NCBI RefSeq assembly: GCF_012641465.1
Contig: NZ_JABAIK010000027.1
Span: forward strand, 1 to 40,611
DNA length: 40,611 nt
Direction of reading: 5' to 3'
Origin: Vibrio agarilyticus
GTDB taxonomy: Bacteria; Pseudomonadota; Gammaproteobacteria; Enterobacterales; Vibrionaceae
In this document: positions 32,531 through 40,611 of the stretch, in pieces
How the letters are laid out: every line of letters begins with the position of its first letter
Position numbering within the stretch: position 1 is the stretch's first letter
Position numbers and translations under genes: made by a program
The notes under the pieces: model-generated
Database searches by the model: none
Told to the model about the DNA's origin: nothing
The model's input: only the letters and a program-made list of their open reading frames with translations

Positions 32531-35242
32531 TTATCCTTCTTTGGCTGAGGTAGTGAGCGCAGATGAAGCCACTTGCTCTTCCACCATTTGATGAATTTGC
32601 GATAAACATGAGCCGCAGTTGGTGCCACATTTTAAGCGATTTTGCACTTGGGCCACTGAGCGACAATCGTGTTTTTCGACGGCATCGATAATTTGTTTGT
32701 CAGTGATACGAAAACAGCTGCAAACCAATTTGGCTTGAGTTTGGTTTTGGGTGGCGGCTAATAGTGGATTGATATCTAAAGGCTGACCAATCCATTTCAC
32801 CAACGTTGTATAGTCACAGCGCGTAGGCTGTTCACTCACCACCATAAGCGCGCGAATGACACGTTGCGATCCTTTGGTTTCATAATCCACAGCGAGCCAC
32901 CCCGTTGACGTAGCAAGCGTCAATCGTTGAGTATGCGGTGTGAGAGTAAAACTTTGCCGTGTGATCGGTTGATGAGAAGCAAAACGCCACACTGCCATAC
33001 CGGTTTCACTTTGCTGGGTATGGTAAAAAAAGGCGCTTGGATCAAATTGAGATCCGACATACAGTCCATACGCCACCACAGGAGCTGGGCTTACGGTAAC
33101 ATAAGATGATTTAAACGCAGGCTGGCCTGAAATTGGGTCAACGGTTGCAGCAACCACCGCATTGACTTGGCTTTCACCGCCATACACGCCAGCCCAATGC
33201 ATCGACATGAAAAGATGCCGCTGACCAAGCCCATCGTCAAAAGCCACCTTAGCCAAAACACTTGAACCCTGAGCTTGTGAAGGGCTGAACGTGGCATCGT
33301 TAACGTTATCGGACAAACGGTGCTGAGGTACGTTCAATGCCACTAATTGCCCCGCTTTAAGGCCGGCTTCAGAGGCGGCTAAGCTGTTCATATACACGGT
33401 GGGTTCGACTTCACCTGCGGCCAATTGCGTGATGTGCCCAGTGCGCGTCATGGTATGCCACTGGTCGCGCTGGCGACCGGTATTGAGCCACCACAAAGGT
33501 GCCGCGCTGTGACTTTCATCATTCGACGAGACCACAGTTTGGGAATGGTTAAAATTAGGCGCGCAACAGATGAATTTAGCTCGGCCACTGGCATGAGCAA
33601 AACGCCCATCGGCAAACGGGCGCTCTCCCCCCCACTGCGTCGGCTGCCACTGGTCATATTCTTGCGCGCTGAGTGATGCGTATTGCGATAAATCAAGCAA
33701 CAGTGGTGAATCACTGTTTATCGCAGTCATGGCGGCATACTCACGAAACACCTCAACTTCACTGGCAAAGTTAAACCCATTTGCCACAGAATCGAGTTCA
33801 CACAATTGCTGACCCACTTGAGTAATGGCCCACCAGTCGGGCTTAGCTTCACCCGGTGGCGTTTGAAAACGGCGCTGACGCGAGAGGCGACGCTCTGAAT
33901 TGGTCACCATACCCTGCTTCTCACCCCAACCGGCGGCAGGCAAGACTAAATCTGCGTACTGCGCGATATCGGAATCGCCAGTAATATCAGAGACAATCAC
34001 AAAGGGACAACGCGCCAACGCGCGCTTAATTTGGCTGTTGTTTGGCATGGAGACCACTGGATTGGTCGCCATTATCCACAAAACATCAATGTCACCGCGC
34101 TCTGCAGCAGCAAAAAGATCAACCGCTTTCAAACCTGGTTTGGTAGCAATGGCAGGGGCTTGCCAAAACCGCTGCACCCGATCAATCGATTCGTCATCAA
34201 AGCCGCGATGCACCGCCAATTGATTGGCAAGGCCACCCACTTCACGTCCCCCCATCGCATTGGGTTGTCCCGTGATAGAAAAAGGCCCTGCGCCCGCTCG
34301 GCCAATTTTTCCACTTGCTAAATGGGCATTAATAATCGCGTTGCCTTTATCAACGCCATTTGGCGCTTGATTGACTCCTTGGCAAAATAAGGTAATCGCT
34401 TTATCGCTGCGACCAAACCAATTAAAAAAGGTCTGCAATGCCTCATCAGCCACTCCCAATTCACGCGCTAACGCCGGCAAAGGCAGGGTTAAATCACTCA
34501 ACTGCTGCATCAAAGCATCAAAACCTTCGGTGTGCGCTGCGATATAATCATGATCCAACTGTTTTTTCTGCACCAAATGACGCAATAGTCCATTGAAGAG
34601 GGCGACGTCACCATCGTTAGCAATTGCCAAATGAAGATCCGCTTGTTGCGCGGTCACGGTTTTTCGCGGATCAATCACCACCAATTTCAGTTGAGGATTG
34701 CGCTCACGCGCTTGTTGAATTCGGCGAAACAGCACTGGGTGAGTCCAGGCCGTATTGGCACCACAAATGACCAGTAGATCCGTTTCATCGATATCATCAT
34801 AGTTAACAGGTACAACATCTTCGCCAAAGGCGCGAATGTGCGCCGCAACCGCAGAAGACATGCACAGGCGTGAGTTGGTATCGATATTGGCGCTGCCAAC
34901 AAACCCTTTCATCAATTTATTCGCAACATAATAGTCTTCTGTTAGAAGCTGACCAGAAACGTACATAGCGACCGAATCGGCTCCGGCGCTACGCTTAGCT
35001 TGCACCATTTTTTGTGCAATTAAGGAGGTTGCTTGTTGCCACGAAACCTCTTGTCCATTCAATTTGGGGTAGAGCAGGCGTGAGGGCATGGCCAAGCTGT
35101 CTGCAAGTGCCACTCCCTTGACGCACAAGGCCCCCTCGTTTGCTGGATGCGTTTCATCTCCAACAATGCCTTGCCCATCAACCCTCACACCACAGCCTAC
35201 TCCACAATACGGACATGTGGTTTTCAAACACTTCTGCGACAT
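32531..35242 (-). CDS. nasA: assimilatory nitrate reductase catalytic subunit NasA with C-terminal [2Fe-2S] domain
   Basis: NasA reduces nitrate to nitrite in the cytoplasm with Mo-bis-MGD and iron-sulphur clusters. The 903-residue protein begins with the [4Fe-4S] motif CPYCGVGC (residues 10-17) and CVKG. The molybdopterin oxidoreductase domain includes DTNSRLCMSSAVAAH with the expected active-site region, and the dinucleotide-binding domain contains ARFICC-like and VALNVPQH strands. A BFD-like [2Fe-2S] domain near residue 840 onward (CSCFRIT...CGTNCGSC) ends the protein. No separate NasB/NasC electron-transfer subunit is present in the window. ATG 35242 has GGGAG upstream and places the cluster motif at the N-terminus. 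Confidence 0.96.
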   Translation of the reverse strand: MSQKCLKTTCPYCGVGCGVRVDGQGIVGDETHPANEGALCVKGVALADSLAMPSRLLYPKLNGQEVSWQQATSLIAQKMVQAKRSAGADSVAMYVSGQLLTEDYYVANKLMKGFVGSANIDTNSRLCMSSAVAAHIRAFGEDVVPVNYDDIDETDLLVICGANTAWTHPVLFRRIQQARERNPQLKLVVIDPRKTVTAQQADLHLAIANDGDVALFNGLLRHLVQKKQLDHDYIAAHTEGFDALMQQLSDLTLPLPALARELGVADEALQTFFNWFGRSDKAITLFCQGVNQAPNGVDKGNAIINAHLASGKIGRAGAGPFSITGQPNAMGGREVGGLANQLAVHRGFDDESIDRVQRFWQAPAIATKPGLKAVDLFAAAERGDIDVLWIMATNPVVSMPNNSQIKRALARCPFVIVSDITGDSDIAQYADLVLPAAGWGEKQGMVTNSERRLSRQRRFQTPPGEAKPDWWAITQVGQQLCELDSVANGFNFASEVEVFREYAAMTAINSDSPLLLDLSQYASLSAQEYDQWQPTQWGGERPFADGRFAHASGRAKFICCAPNFNHSQTVVSSNDESHSAAPLWWLNTGRQRDQWHTMTRTGHITQLAAGEVEPTVYMNSLAASEAGLKAGQLVALNVPQHRLSDNVNDATFSPSQAQGSSVLAKVAFDDGLGQRHLFMSMHWAGVYGGESQVNAVVAATVDPISGQPAFKSSYVTVSPAPVVAYGLYVGSQFDPSAFFYHTQQSETGMAVWRFASHQPITRQSFTLTPHTQRLTLATSTGWLAVDYETKGSQRVIRALMVVSEQPTRCDYTTLVKWIGQPLDINPLLAATQNQTQAKLVCSCFRITDKQIIDAVEKHDCRSVAQVQNRLKCGTNCGSCLSQIHQMVEEQVASSALTTSAKEG

Positions 35243-35302
35243 CCCACTCTCCCAACAATTGATTTCACTCACACCAAAGCGGTTCGTTCTAACAGTTGAG
35301 AC

Positions 35303-35319
35303 TGCAATTGAAATGCCAA
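35303..35319 (-). promoter_or_regulatory. sigma-54 promoter for nasA operon
   Basis: Minus-strand TTGGCATTTCAATTGCA has a TTGGCA -24 box and a perfect TTGCA -12 box at correct spacing. Transcription would begin about 50 bases before nasA. Confidence 0.72.
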
Positions 35320-35400
35320 ACAAAAAATATCAATTAAATCAATAAATTAACCGTTGTCCATTACATTTTTATCACAATTATGCCCTCAAACGGTGCGTCG

Positions 35401-35417
35401 TGATTCATTACCGTGCA
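35401..35417. promoter_or_regulatory. weak NtrC-like site upstream of nasA
   Basis: Minus-strand TGCACGGTAATGAATCA matches the NtrC consensus at 11 of 17 positions. A second GGTGC half-site is at about 35392-35396. The distance to the sigma-54 promoter, about 80-100 bp, is right. Confidence 0.35.
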
Positions 35418-35476
35418 AAGCAATGACTAAAGGCTGAGCATCGATTTCAAATTCATTCGCGCAAGATCACATTTAG

Positions 35477-35492
35477 ATGACATTTTGGTCAT
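35477..35492. promoter_or_regulatory. inverted repeat ATGAC-N6-GTCAT between nasA and the kinase gene
   Basis: A 5-bp inverted repeat in the 413-bp divergent intergenic region (35243-35655), about 165 bp from the kinase start. It has the shape of a dimeric regulator site. The remainder of the region is AT-rich and otherwise holds only the sigma-54 and NtrC-like signals listed. Confidence 0.3.
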
Positions 35493-35655
35493 TTACGGGG
35501 ACAATACGTTGCGATATGCACTCTGACGCACTAGCTTAATTAACAAATAAAAAAACAAATGTCAGTTAGCTATTCACCACTTATGTCGTTCATCGAGGTT
35601 TGAAAAATTATTTTCCGCTTAATCATATTTTTCAGACAGTTAGTTGGAGTGTGGA

Positions 35656-37656
35656 ATGAATAACTTACATTCATCTTCCTTACAAAAAAAGCTCATTATC
35701 AATTGCCTTATCCCGGTTTTTCTTATGCTGGGTGTCTATGTATCGGTACTGAATCATATTAAATCTGTCATTCATGACGATCATTGGGTGAATCATACTC
35801 ACCAAGCGATAAGCAAAGCGCATGAATTAAAATACATGATTCTAAAAATAGAACCTTATATGAACAGCCAATTGATCCTTAATGATAAGGGGATAAAAGA
35901 TGAATTTATTAATGCGACGCAAAATTGGAACGCTAAACTTAATGCACTGACCAACCTAGTGGATGATAACCCGAGTCAGGTTCAATTACTTTTATCCATT
36001 GATGACATATATACCTATTGGGTAAGTACGGTATTATCGTCCTCTTCTATACAAAATAATCGTACGAGTTCAAATTTCATTTCAAAGCATAATGAAAATC
36101 AGAATAAAATAAAGAAAATCAATTCTGAATTGGATCGATTCATTTTTGAAGAAGAAAAGCTTATCAAAAACCGTATTGTTTCCGCTAAAAACTCGAAACA
36201 TAGTCTTTACTTGGTGGTTGGAATAGGTACAACGTTAGCCATTCTCGTCTCGGTAATTTCAACTATACTCTTTTATCGAAACATCAATACTCGATTGCGT
36301 TTTTTGATCTATGAAATTAAATCGATCATCTCAAAACAAACAAAAAACGCACTCGATAACAGTCCATTGATGAACAATAAAAAACAGCGGGATGAAATTC
36401 AAATCCTGACCGACCATTTTATTCAAATGTCGATTCACCTTGCAGATAAAGAGCAGCAAGAGCAAGAACATAAAAAGAATTTAGAACAAGCTAGAGATAA
36501 TGCAGAGAAAGCCAATAAAGCCAAAGGAAATTTCCTCTCGATTATGAGTCACGAAATACGCACGCCAATGAATGGCGTTCTGGGATTGGCCAAAATTATT
36601 CAAAATCAAACCAAAGAAAATTCAACAAAAGGATATGCACAAACCATTATTGAATCTGGGCAGCACTTAGTCACCATTCTTAACGATATTCTTGATATTG
36701 CCAAAGTGGAAGAAAATAAACTGACACTTGAAAACACCCCCTTCTCTGTCACTCAAATTATTAACCCCGTGCACAGTACGTTGGCGCCTCTCGCTGAGGA
36801 AAAAAATATCGATTTCTTCATTGAAAATCGTGTTGAAGATAACACTCAGTTTGTCGGTGATGCATCGCGAATTCGACAAGTGATCATGAATTTAGCCGGA
36901 AATGCGGTCAAGTTTACTCATGAGGGACACATTATGATCAGCGTAACTCATAATAAACCGGACGGTTTGCTAAAATTTAGCGTGAAAGATACTGGGATTG
37001 GCATTAAAGAAACCAGTAAGGCACAGATTTTTCGGCCATTTGAACAAGCAGACACGTCGACCACTCGCGAATACGGCGGTACTGGGCTTGGATTGTCCAT
37101 CGTTGAAAAATTGACCGAGGCGATGAAGGGCTCAATCGCGGTTGAGAGCCAATTTGGCAAAGGGACTGAATTTATCTTAGAGTTGCCAATAACCAGTTAT
37201 CAAAGTCATCCTCAGCAGACTGCAACAGCTCTTTTTGATCAGCCACCGACGACTCCCCAACCGCTGCAAGTCCTGATTGCCGAAGACAACGCGGTGAATG
37301 CGTTTGTCGCTAAATGCTATTGTGAAAATCTTCATTGTGATGTGGATATCGTGACTAATGGCGTTGAGGTACTTGCCAAACTGAACTCCGGCAAGCATTA
37401 CGACATTATTTTGATGGACAATCATATGCCCGAAATGGATGGCATTGAAGCCACCCACCATGTGCGGCGCTTACTTGGCGAGCAGATCCTCATTTTCGCT
37501 TACACCGCCGATGTATTTCAGGATGTACACGATAAATTTAATGCCGCCGGTGCTGACTATATTTTGGCAAAGCCGCTCGATGAGTCAACGCTCCGTAATG
37601 CTATTGAACAATTTAAGTCGCGAATTTATGCCGCGCCAACGGAATTGATATCCTAA
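35656..37656 (+). CDS. hybrid sensor histidine kinase
   Basis: The 666-residue membrane protein has two hydrophobic helices (about 13-32 and 182-206) flanking a periplasmic helical sensor of about 150 residues, then a linker with coiled-coil character. The HisKA domain has the phospho-acceptor His299 in IMSHEIRTPMNG. The ATPase domain has NLAGNAVKFT, DTGIGI and YGGTGLGLSI. A C-terminal receiver has Asp588 (LMDNHMPEMDG) and the conserved late lysine (LAKPLD). There is no Hpt domain or partner regulator next to it, so the phosphorelay continues elsewhere. The signal is unknown; its position divergent from nasA hints at, but does not prove, a nitrogen-related role. ATG 35656 follows TTGGAG. Confidence 0.93.
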   Translation: MNNLHSSSLQKKLIINCLIPVFLMLGVYVSVLNHIKSVIHDDHWVNHTHQAISKAHELKYMILKIEPYMNSQLILNDKGIKDEFINATQNWNAKLNALTNLVDDNPSQVQLLLSIDDIYTYWVSTVLSSSSIQNNRTSSNFISKHNENQNKIKKINSELDRFIFEEEKLIKNRIVSAKNSKHSLYLVVGIGTTLAILVSVISTILFYRNINTRLRFLIYEIKSIISKQTKNALDNSPLMNNKKQRDEIQILTDHFIQMSIHLADKEQQEQEHKKNLEQARDNAEKANKAKGNFLSIMSHEIRTPMNGVLGLAKIIQNQTKENSTKGYAQTIIESGQHLVTILNDILDIAKVEENKLTLENTPFSVTQIINPVHSTLAPLAEEKNIDFFIENRVEDNTQFVGDASRIRQVIMNLAGNAVKFTHEGHIMISVTHNKPDGLLKFSVKDTGIGIKETSKAQIFRPFEQADTSTTREYGGTGLGLSIVEKLTEAMKGSIAVESQFGKGTEFILELPITSYQSHPQQTATALFDQPPTTPQPLQVLIAEDNAVNAFVAKCYCENLHCDVDIVTNGVEVLAKLNSGKHYDIILMDNHMPEMDGIEATHHVRRLLGEQILIFAYTADVFQDVHDKFNAAGADYILAKPLDESTLRNAIEQFKSRIYAAPTELIS

Positions 37657-37687
37657 ATTATCTTGCTCTTAACGTGCGATGCGACAG

Positions 37688-38260
37688 CTAACACCCATCC
37701 GTAATAAGCTCAAAATGGCTTTTTCCTTGATGGTTGTTAGGATTACCTAACGGTAAATAGATCAATTTACAACGTGAATCGCGTGCATGGATCCAACCCT
37801 CTTGGGTGGGGGGCAGAATCCAAAACGCTTGCGCGCGAAAGTGCTCAGCTTCATCTTCATAGTTGAGCTTGTTTTGATATTTCTCGGTTCTATGATCGGC
37901 TTCGTTTAAGTCGATTGACGTAATGGCCAATAATTGCGTAATACCATTATGTTGCACGGTCGACAAAATGGCCGGATGATCGTCTGCGGTGATGCCTATC
38001 TCAACGCCATTCACCGTAAGACAACGCATCTCGGATTGAAAAGGCAGAGTGCAAGGGGCTAGTGTTTGCTCGGTCTTGACTTTAGTCGCGAAGAGATCGA
38101 ACGCGCTGTCTAAAGCGCCTTTTGCTCCTTCAAGAGTGGCAATGCGGGCATCGCGCTGCACGTTATCAAGCTTAGGCAACAGCTTTAACGCGATAATCCC
38201 AAGAATGATCGCAATGATGGCTATCTCAATTAATGTAAATCCACGCAGATGATGACGCAC
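37688..38260 (-). CDS. type IV prepilin-like protein (second copy of the MSHA-like type)
   Basis: The 190-residue protein has a short prepilin leader ending RG before FTLIEIAIIAIILGIIALKL, with Glu5 in place. The segment LPKLDNVQRDARIATLEGAK parallels the [20 protein letters not shown] of the prepilin at 20214. The C-terminal domain has cysteine pairs (APC and RC; SRCK and DGC). Start is GTG 38260 after GAGAGG. No pilus machinery is near. The 31-bp gap to the kinase stop is too short for anything else. Confidence 0.85.
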   Translation of the reverse strand: MRHHLRGFTLIEIAIIAIILGIIALKLLPKLDNVQRDARIATLEGAKGALDSAFDLFATKVKTEQTLAPCTLPFQSEMRCLTVNGVEIGITADDHPAILSTVQHNGITQLLAITSIDLNEADHRTEKYQNKLNYEDEAEHFRAQAFWILPPTQEGWIHARDSRCKLIYLPLGNPNNHQGKSHFELITDGC

Positions 38261-38322
38261 CCAAAACCTCTCATGATTTGAGATACCAATCGAATTTGTT
38301 GATTATCAACGGACAAAGACGA

Positions 38323-38350
38323 CAAAGCCACGACTTTCGTCATGGCTTTG
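38323..38350. repeat. hairpin without U-run
   Basis: CAAAGCCA-C-GAC and GTC-A-TGGCTTTG pair around TTTC. Neither strand continues into a clear run of T, so it is only a possible terminator for the small membrane protein gene. It resembles the terminator at 20985-21020. Confidence 0.5.
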
Positions 38351-38369
38351 ACATAAACACTTTATCGCA

Positions 38370-38723
38370 CTAATCATACGGCGTCGCTGACAAAAACACA
38401 TGCCGCTTCAACGCAATAAGATTAAACAGAATTAACGCGGCGCAAGATATCACCAGTAACCATTGAAAGATTTTGACTTTTCGCTCGCTCGACACGCCAT
38501 AGTAGACAGCAACCACAAAAAACGGTAACACAAGGGCTGCGAGCAAACCTTCAATAAAGTGTCGCAAGAACATGAAGGGATGAAGTAAAAAGTACGATTG
38601 GGTTATGTTTTCAAAGCCAATATGAGACTGAAAATCGGCCAATATCGCCAAAACAATATTGATTACCATGATAACAATGATGTCTTTTGTAAACACATCG
38701 GTGATCAGCTGTCGAAAACTCAT
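38370..38723 (-). CDS. small membrane protein of unknown function
   Basis: I do not recognise this 117-residue protein. It has three hydrophobic segments (IIVIMVINIVLAILADF; FIEGLLAALVLPFFVVAVYYG; IFQWLLVISCAALILFNLIAL) with short charged links and no visible catalytic motif. ATG 38723 has GGGAG at 8 bp; a GTG at 38732 would overlap the Shine-Dalgarno. It lies on the same strand as the unknown repeat protein 137 bp upstream, so the two could be functionally linked, but they are not clearly an operon. Confidence 0.7.
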   Translation of the reverse strand: MSFRQLITDVFTKDIIVIMVINIVLAILADFQSHIGFENITQSYFLLHPFMFLRHFIEGLLAALVLPFFVVAVYYGVSSERKVKIFQWLLVISCAALILFNLIALKRHVFLSATPYD

Positions 38724-38860
38724 ATCGCCCACTCCCGCCCTTTCGCTTTCATTTCCTTATCCTACGTTGCCGCGACACAATTGAGTGTCTTTTTGTTGAG
38801 ATAACTAACCCTTTTCAGTTACTACCTATGGGTCTGTTTTTGAACTCTATACCCAAAGTA

Positions 38861-40555
38861 TTAATCACAATCGTTAGGCTCACTCGAGTTTGAGCTGCCA
38901 TCGGCGCGGTAAGTGGCTCGAGAAGAAACTCGCCCGGTATAAGGAAAACAGTAATAAGTGACCACCCTTTGGCTATTCACATAGCCACCATCACGCGCCA
39001 CCGGAGCACCGCAATCGGTGCGAGTGCGAATGCCACCATTATCAAAATCATAATAATCCACCACCTCTTCACACAAAGAGTAAACCTCGCCGTTACTGCC
39101 AACTTCTGCTGGGTAATAGTGGGTGATCACCGCGCGAGCACCATTAAACGATTCGCTATAAATCGGATACGAGTCAAACCGATCCGCTGAGATCTGTTTT
39201 GGCGCGCTGTATTGCGTTTTACTGCGACTTGATGATGACGAGTAGGTTTTTACCTCTAACGAGCTGGAATAGTAACCTTTGTTATCTTGCTCTGGAGGGT
39301 AATAACGCTCGAGTGATTCCGTTTCGGCGCTACTGTGAATGCTGCGAGTGCGTTTCTCCTTCGGGTGCGCATGCCAATTGCCATCACTGTCTTGAGTGGG
39401 TTCGTAATTCTCTCGAAGATTTTCACCCCTTTGATTAATCACACGAGATCGGTGAAGCAGACTCACCCATTGTCCAGCATGGTTTTGCTGCAGCTGGTGA
39501 AAATACTCATCATGGTGCTCACTGTTTTGCGTAAATGAGCGATGTTGGTATTCCAGGGTGTGCGCTTTCCACTCCCCATCATTATCTTGCGCTGGCGCAT
39601 ATCGAGTAAAGCTGTCATAACTGGGGTGCTGCGTCTCGGTGTAGTTTAGCAAGGCAATCCAATGTTCATTCTTATCTTGAACCGGTTCGCTAAATAGTTG
39701 ACGGCTAAAGGTATCAGTAACAGGGTCATAGCTTTGTCTTTCAGAAATGATACTCAAAGGAGTGCCGTAGAGATCATAACGCGCTTCGGGATAGTAAATA
39801 TCTGTCCTTTCTGCACTCTCTGATTTGTATTGCATTTTTTGCAGCAAGCTGTGCCATTCACCATTGAGATCTTGCAGAGGCTCACTAAAGAAGCGATCCA
39901 CCGTATAACCTTCTGAATTCTCATTACCAGAAGTATTCGTATGAGACTCCATTGGGACTGAGTAGCGTGGTGCTTCAATCGACGTGCTATATGTCATCCA
40001 ATGATCTTTTTTTCCCACTTTAATGTCAGAATAAAAGTCGACCGGAATGGCAGGATATTCGCTCGTTAACGAGCGATTACCAGGTTCAAAACTAGCATCT
40101 GTGGCTAATAAACCATGATGATATTGCTGCGCATACACACGCCCATCGCCCTCATCCTGATAAACCGAGTAACAATAAGTATCATCTTCATAATATTGAT
40201 TTAATCGATTTTGCATCACACAATGTGAAAATTCGAAATTCAATAACCACTCTTCTTTACGCGAAACGTCCCAAATTACCCCTGAGCTTTGTGCTAAAGA
40301 TTCGCTGGCCGTTACCGCATCATAAAATAACAGCGCTTGACCAATGACGGGCAAAACGCGCTTTGCCAACAAGGATTGCGCTCGTTTGGTAAAATTCGCT
40401 TCAAACCACGCCAAGGCACATTTAGACACATTATTGCGAATAAATTCGCTGCTATTGTCATTTATTGCATCGATCAACGTTTCAATTAAATTATGACTCA
40501 GACGAAAATATTTTTGCTCTAGTACCAGCGTCTGATTTTCTGTAATAGCCCCCAA
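38861..40555 (-). CDS. large repeat protein of unknown function
   Basis: I do not recognise this 564-residue protein. From about residue 120 on, it is built of roughly ten repeats of about 32 residues, each with a core like P-x-QD-x-(N/D)-G-x-W followed by an alternating polar/hydrophobic strand. Examples are SEPLQDLNGEWHSLL, SEPVQDKNEHWIALL, APAQDNDGEWKAH, EPTQDSDGNWHAH and PPEQDNKGYYSSS. Such units suggest a beta-solenoid or propeller-like fold. The N-terminal 120 residues are helical with one hydrophobic patch (RVLPVIGQALLFYDAV) and no signal peptide. The only in-frame start is TTG 40555, directly after a stop. An ATG at 40572 would join this frame if a G5 run had six G, so the true N-terminus may be frameshifted. 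The base composition and strand match its neighbours. Confidence 0.75.
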   Translation of the reverse strand: MGAITENQTLVLEQKYFRLSHNLIETLIDAINDNSSEFIRNNVSKCALAWFEANFTKRAQSLLAKRVLPVIGQALLFYDAVTASESLAQSSGVIWDVSRKEEWLLNFEFSHCVMQNRLNQYYEDDTYCYSVYQDEGDGRVYAQQYHHGLLATDASFEPGNRSLTSEYPAIPVDFYSDIKVGKKDHWMTYSTSIEAPRYSVPMESHTNTSGNENSEGYTVDRFFSEPLQDLNGEWHSLLQKMQYKSESAERTDIYYPEARYDLYGTPLSIISERQSYDPVTDTFSRQLFSEPVQDKNEHWIALLNYTETQHPSYDSFTRYAPAQDNDGEWKAHTLEYQHRSFTQNSEHHDEYFHQLQQNHAGQWVSLLHRSRVINQRGENLRENYEPTQDSDGNWHAHPKEKRTRSIHSSAETESLERYYPPEQDNKGYYSSSLEVKTYSSSSSRSKTQYSAPKQISADRFDSYPIYSESFNGARAVITHYYPAEVGSNGEVYSLCEEVVDYYDFDNGGIRTRTDCGAPVARDGGYVNSQRVVTYYCFPYTGRVSSRATYRADGSSNSSEPNDCD

Positions 40556-40611
40556 TTAAAACGGACACTCATTAGTTAAGCGATAGGCTTAGACCTATCT
40601 TTAAGGAGTGC

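Noticed and set aside
40555-40572. Programmed ribosomal frameshift site
   Set aside because: The G5 run alone lacks the standard slippery heptamer and stimulatory structure; kept only as a possible frameshift or sequencing error.
1-40611. CRISPR array, prophage or integron
   Set aside because: No regularly spaced direct repeats, phage genes, integrase or attC-like sites were seen; the repeats present are ERIC or MITE-like.

Overview
The window looks like a chromosomal segment of a Vibrio (Vibrionaceae). It starts inside the 5' end of a 16S rRNA gene with a Vibrio-type rrn leader. It carries several ERIC-family repeats of the kind known from enterobacteria and Vibrio, and the gene families (MSHA-like prepilins, GH17 glucanase, NlpE- and TolB-like lipoproteins) fit that group. 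I cannot name the species.

Layout. 1-480: 5' end of a minus-strand rRNA operon with boxA and two promoters. 577-1973: a repeat-rich stretch around a small VOC-fold gene, including a MITE-like element nested inside an ERIC. 2007-3908: a lipoprotein GH17 beta-1,3-glucanase. 3992-15885: one minus-strand block with the complete urea ABC transporter (urtABCDE) followed by urease structural and accessory genes (ureDABC, ureE, a HupE/UreJ-type nickel permease, ureF, ureG). 16277-20717: ordinary accessory genes (TolB-like lipoprotein, EamA exporter, NlpE-like lipoprotein, zinc-less MDR oxidoreductase, lone prepilin). 21028-21112: tRNA-Leu(CAA). 21229-22455: an MFS transporter. 22708-35242: a minus-strand assimilatory nitrate/nitrite region (nasA, SUMT, a TrpD2-like gene, nasT, nrtABC-type transporter, nirB, nirD). 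35656-37656: a divergent hybrid histidine kinase. 37688-40555: a second lone prepilin, a small membrane protein and an unrecognised repeat protein.

The unifying theme is nitrogen scavenging. Sigma-54 (-24/-12) promoter matches with correct spacing lie upstream of urtA, nrtA and nasA, with a weaker one before nasT, and NtrC-like sites lie about 80-110 bp further upstream. Urea would be imported by UrtABCDE and split by urease to ammonia. Nitrate would be imported by NrtABC, reduced by NasA to nitrite and by NirBD to ammonia; the SUMT gene would supply the siroheme precursor. Between nasT and nrtA the leader holds two hexaloop hairpins (A at loop position 1, G at position 4) followed by an intrinsic terminator, the known target architecture for ANTAR antiterminators such as NasT. 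The nitrate genes would thus be under both nitrogen-limitation and nitrate-responsive control.

The least explained items are the roughly 32-residue-repeat protein at 38861-40555 (with a possible G-tract frameshift at its start), the MITE family with ERIC-like TATACCC ends, the ERIC that supplies the end of nirD, and a 150-bp inverted-repeat structure between urtA and urtB.
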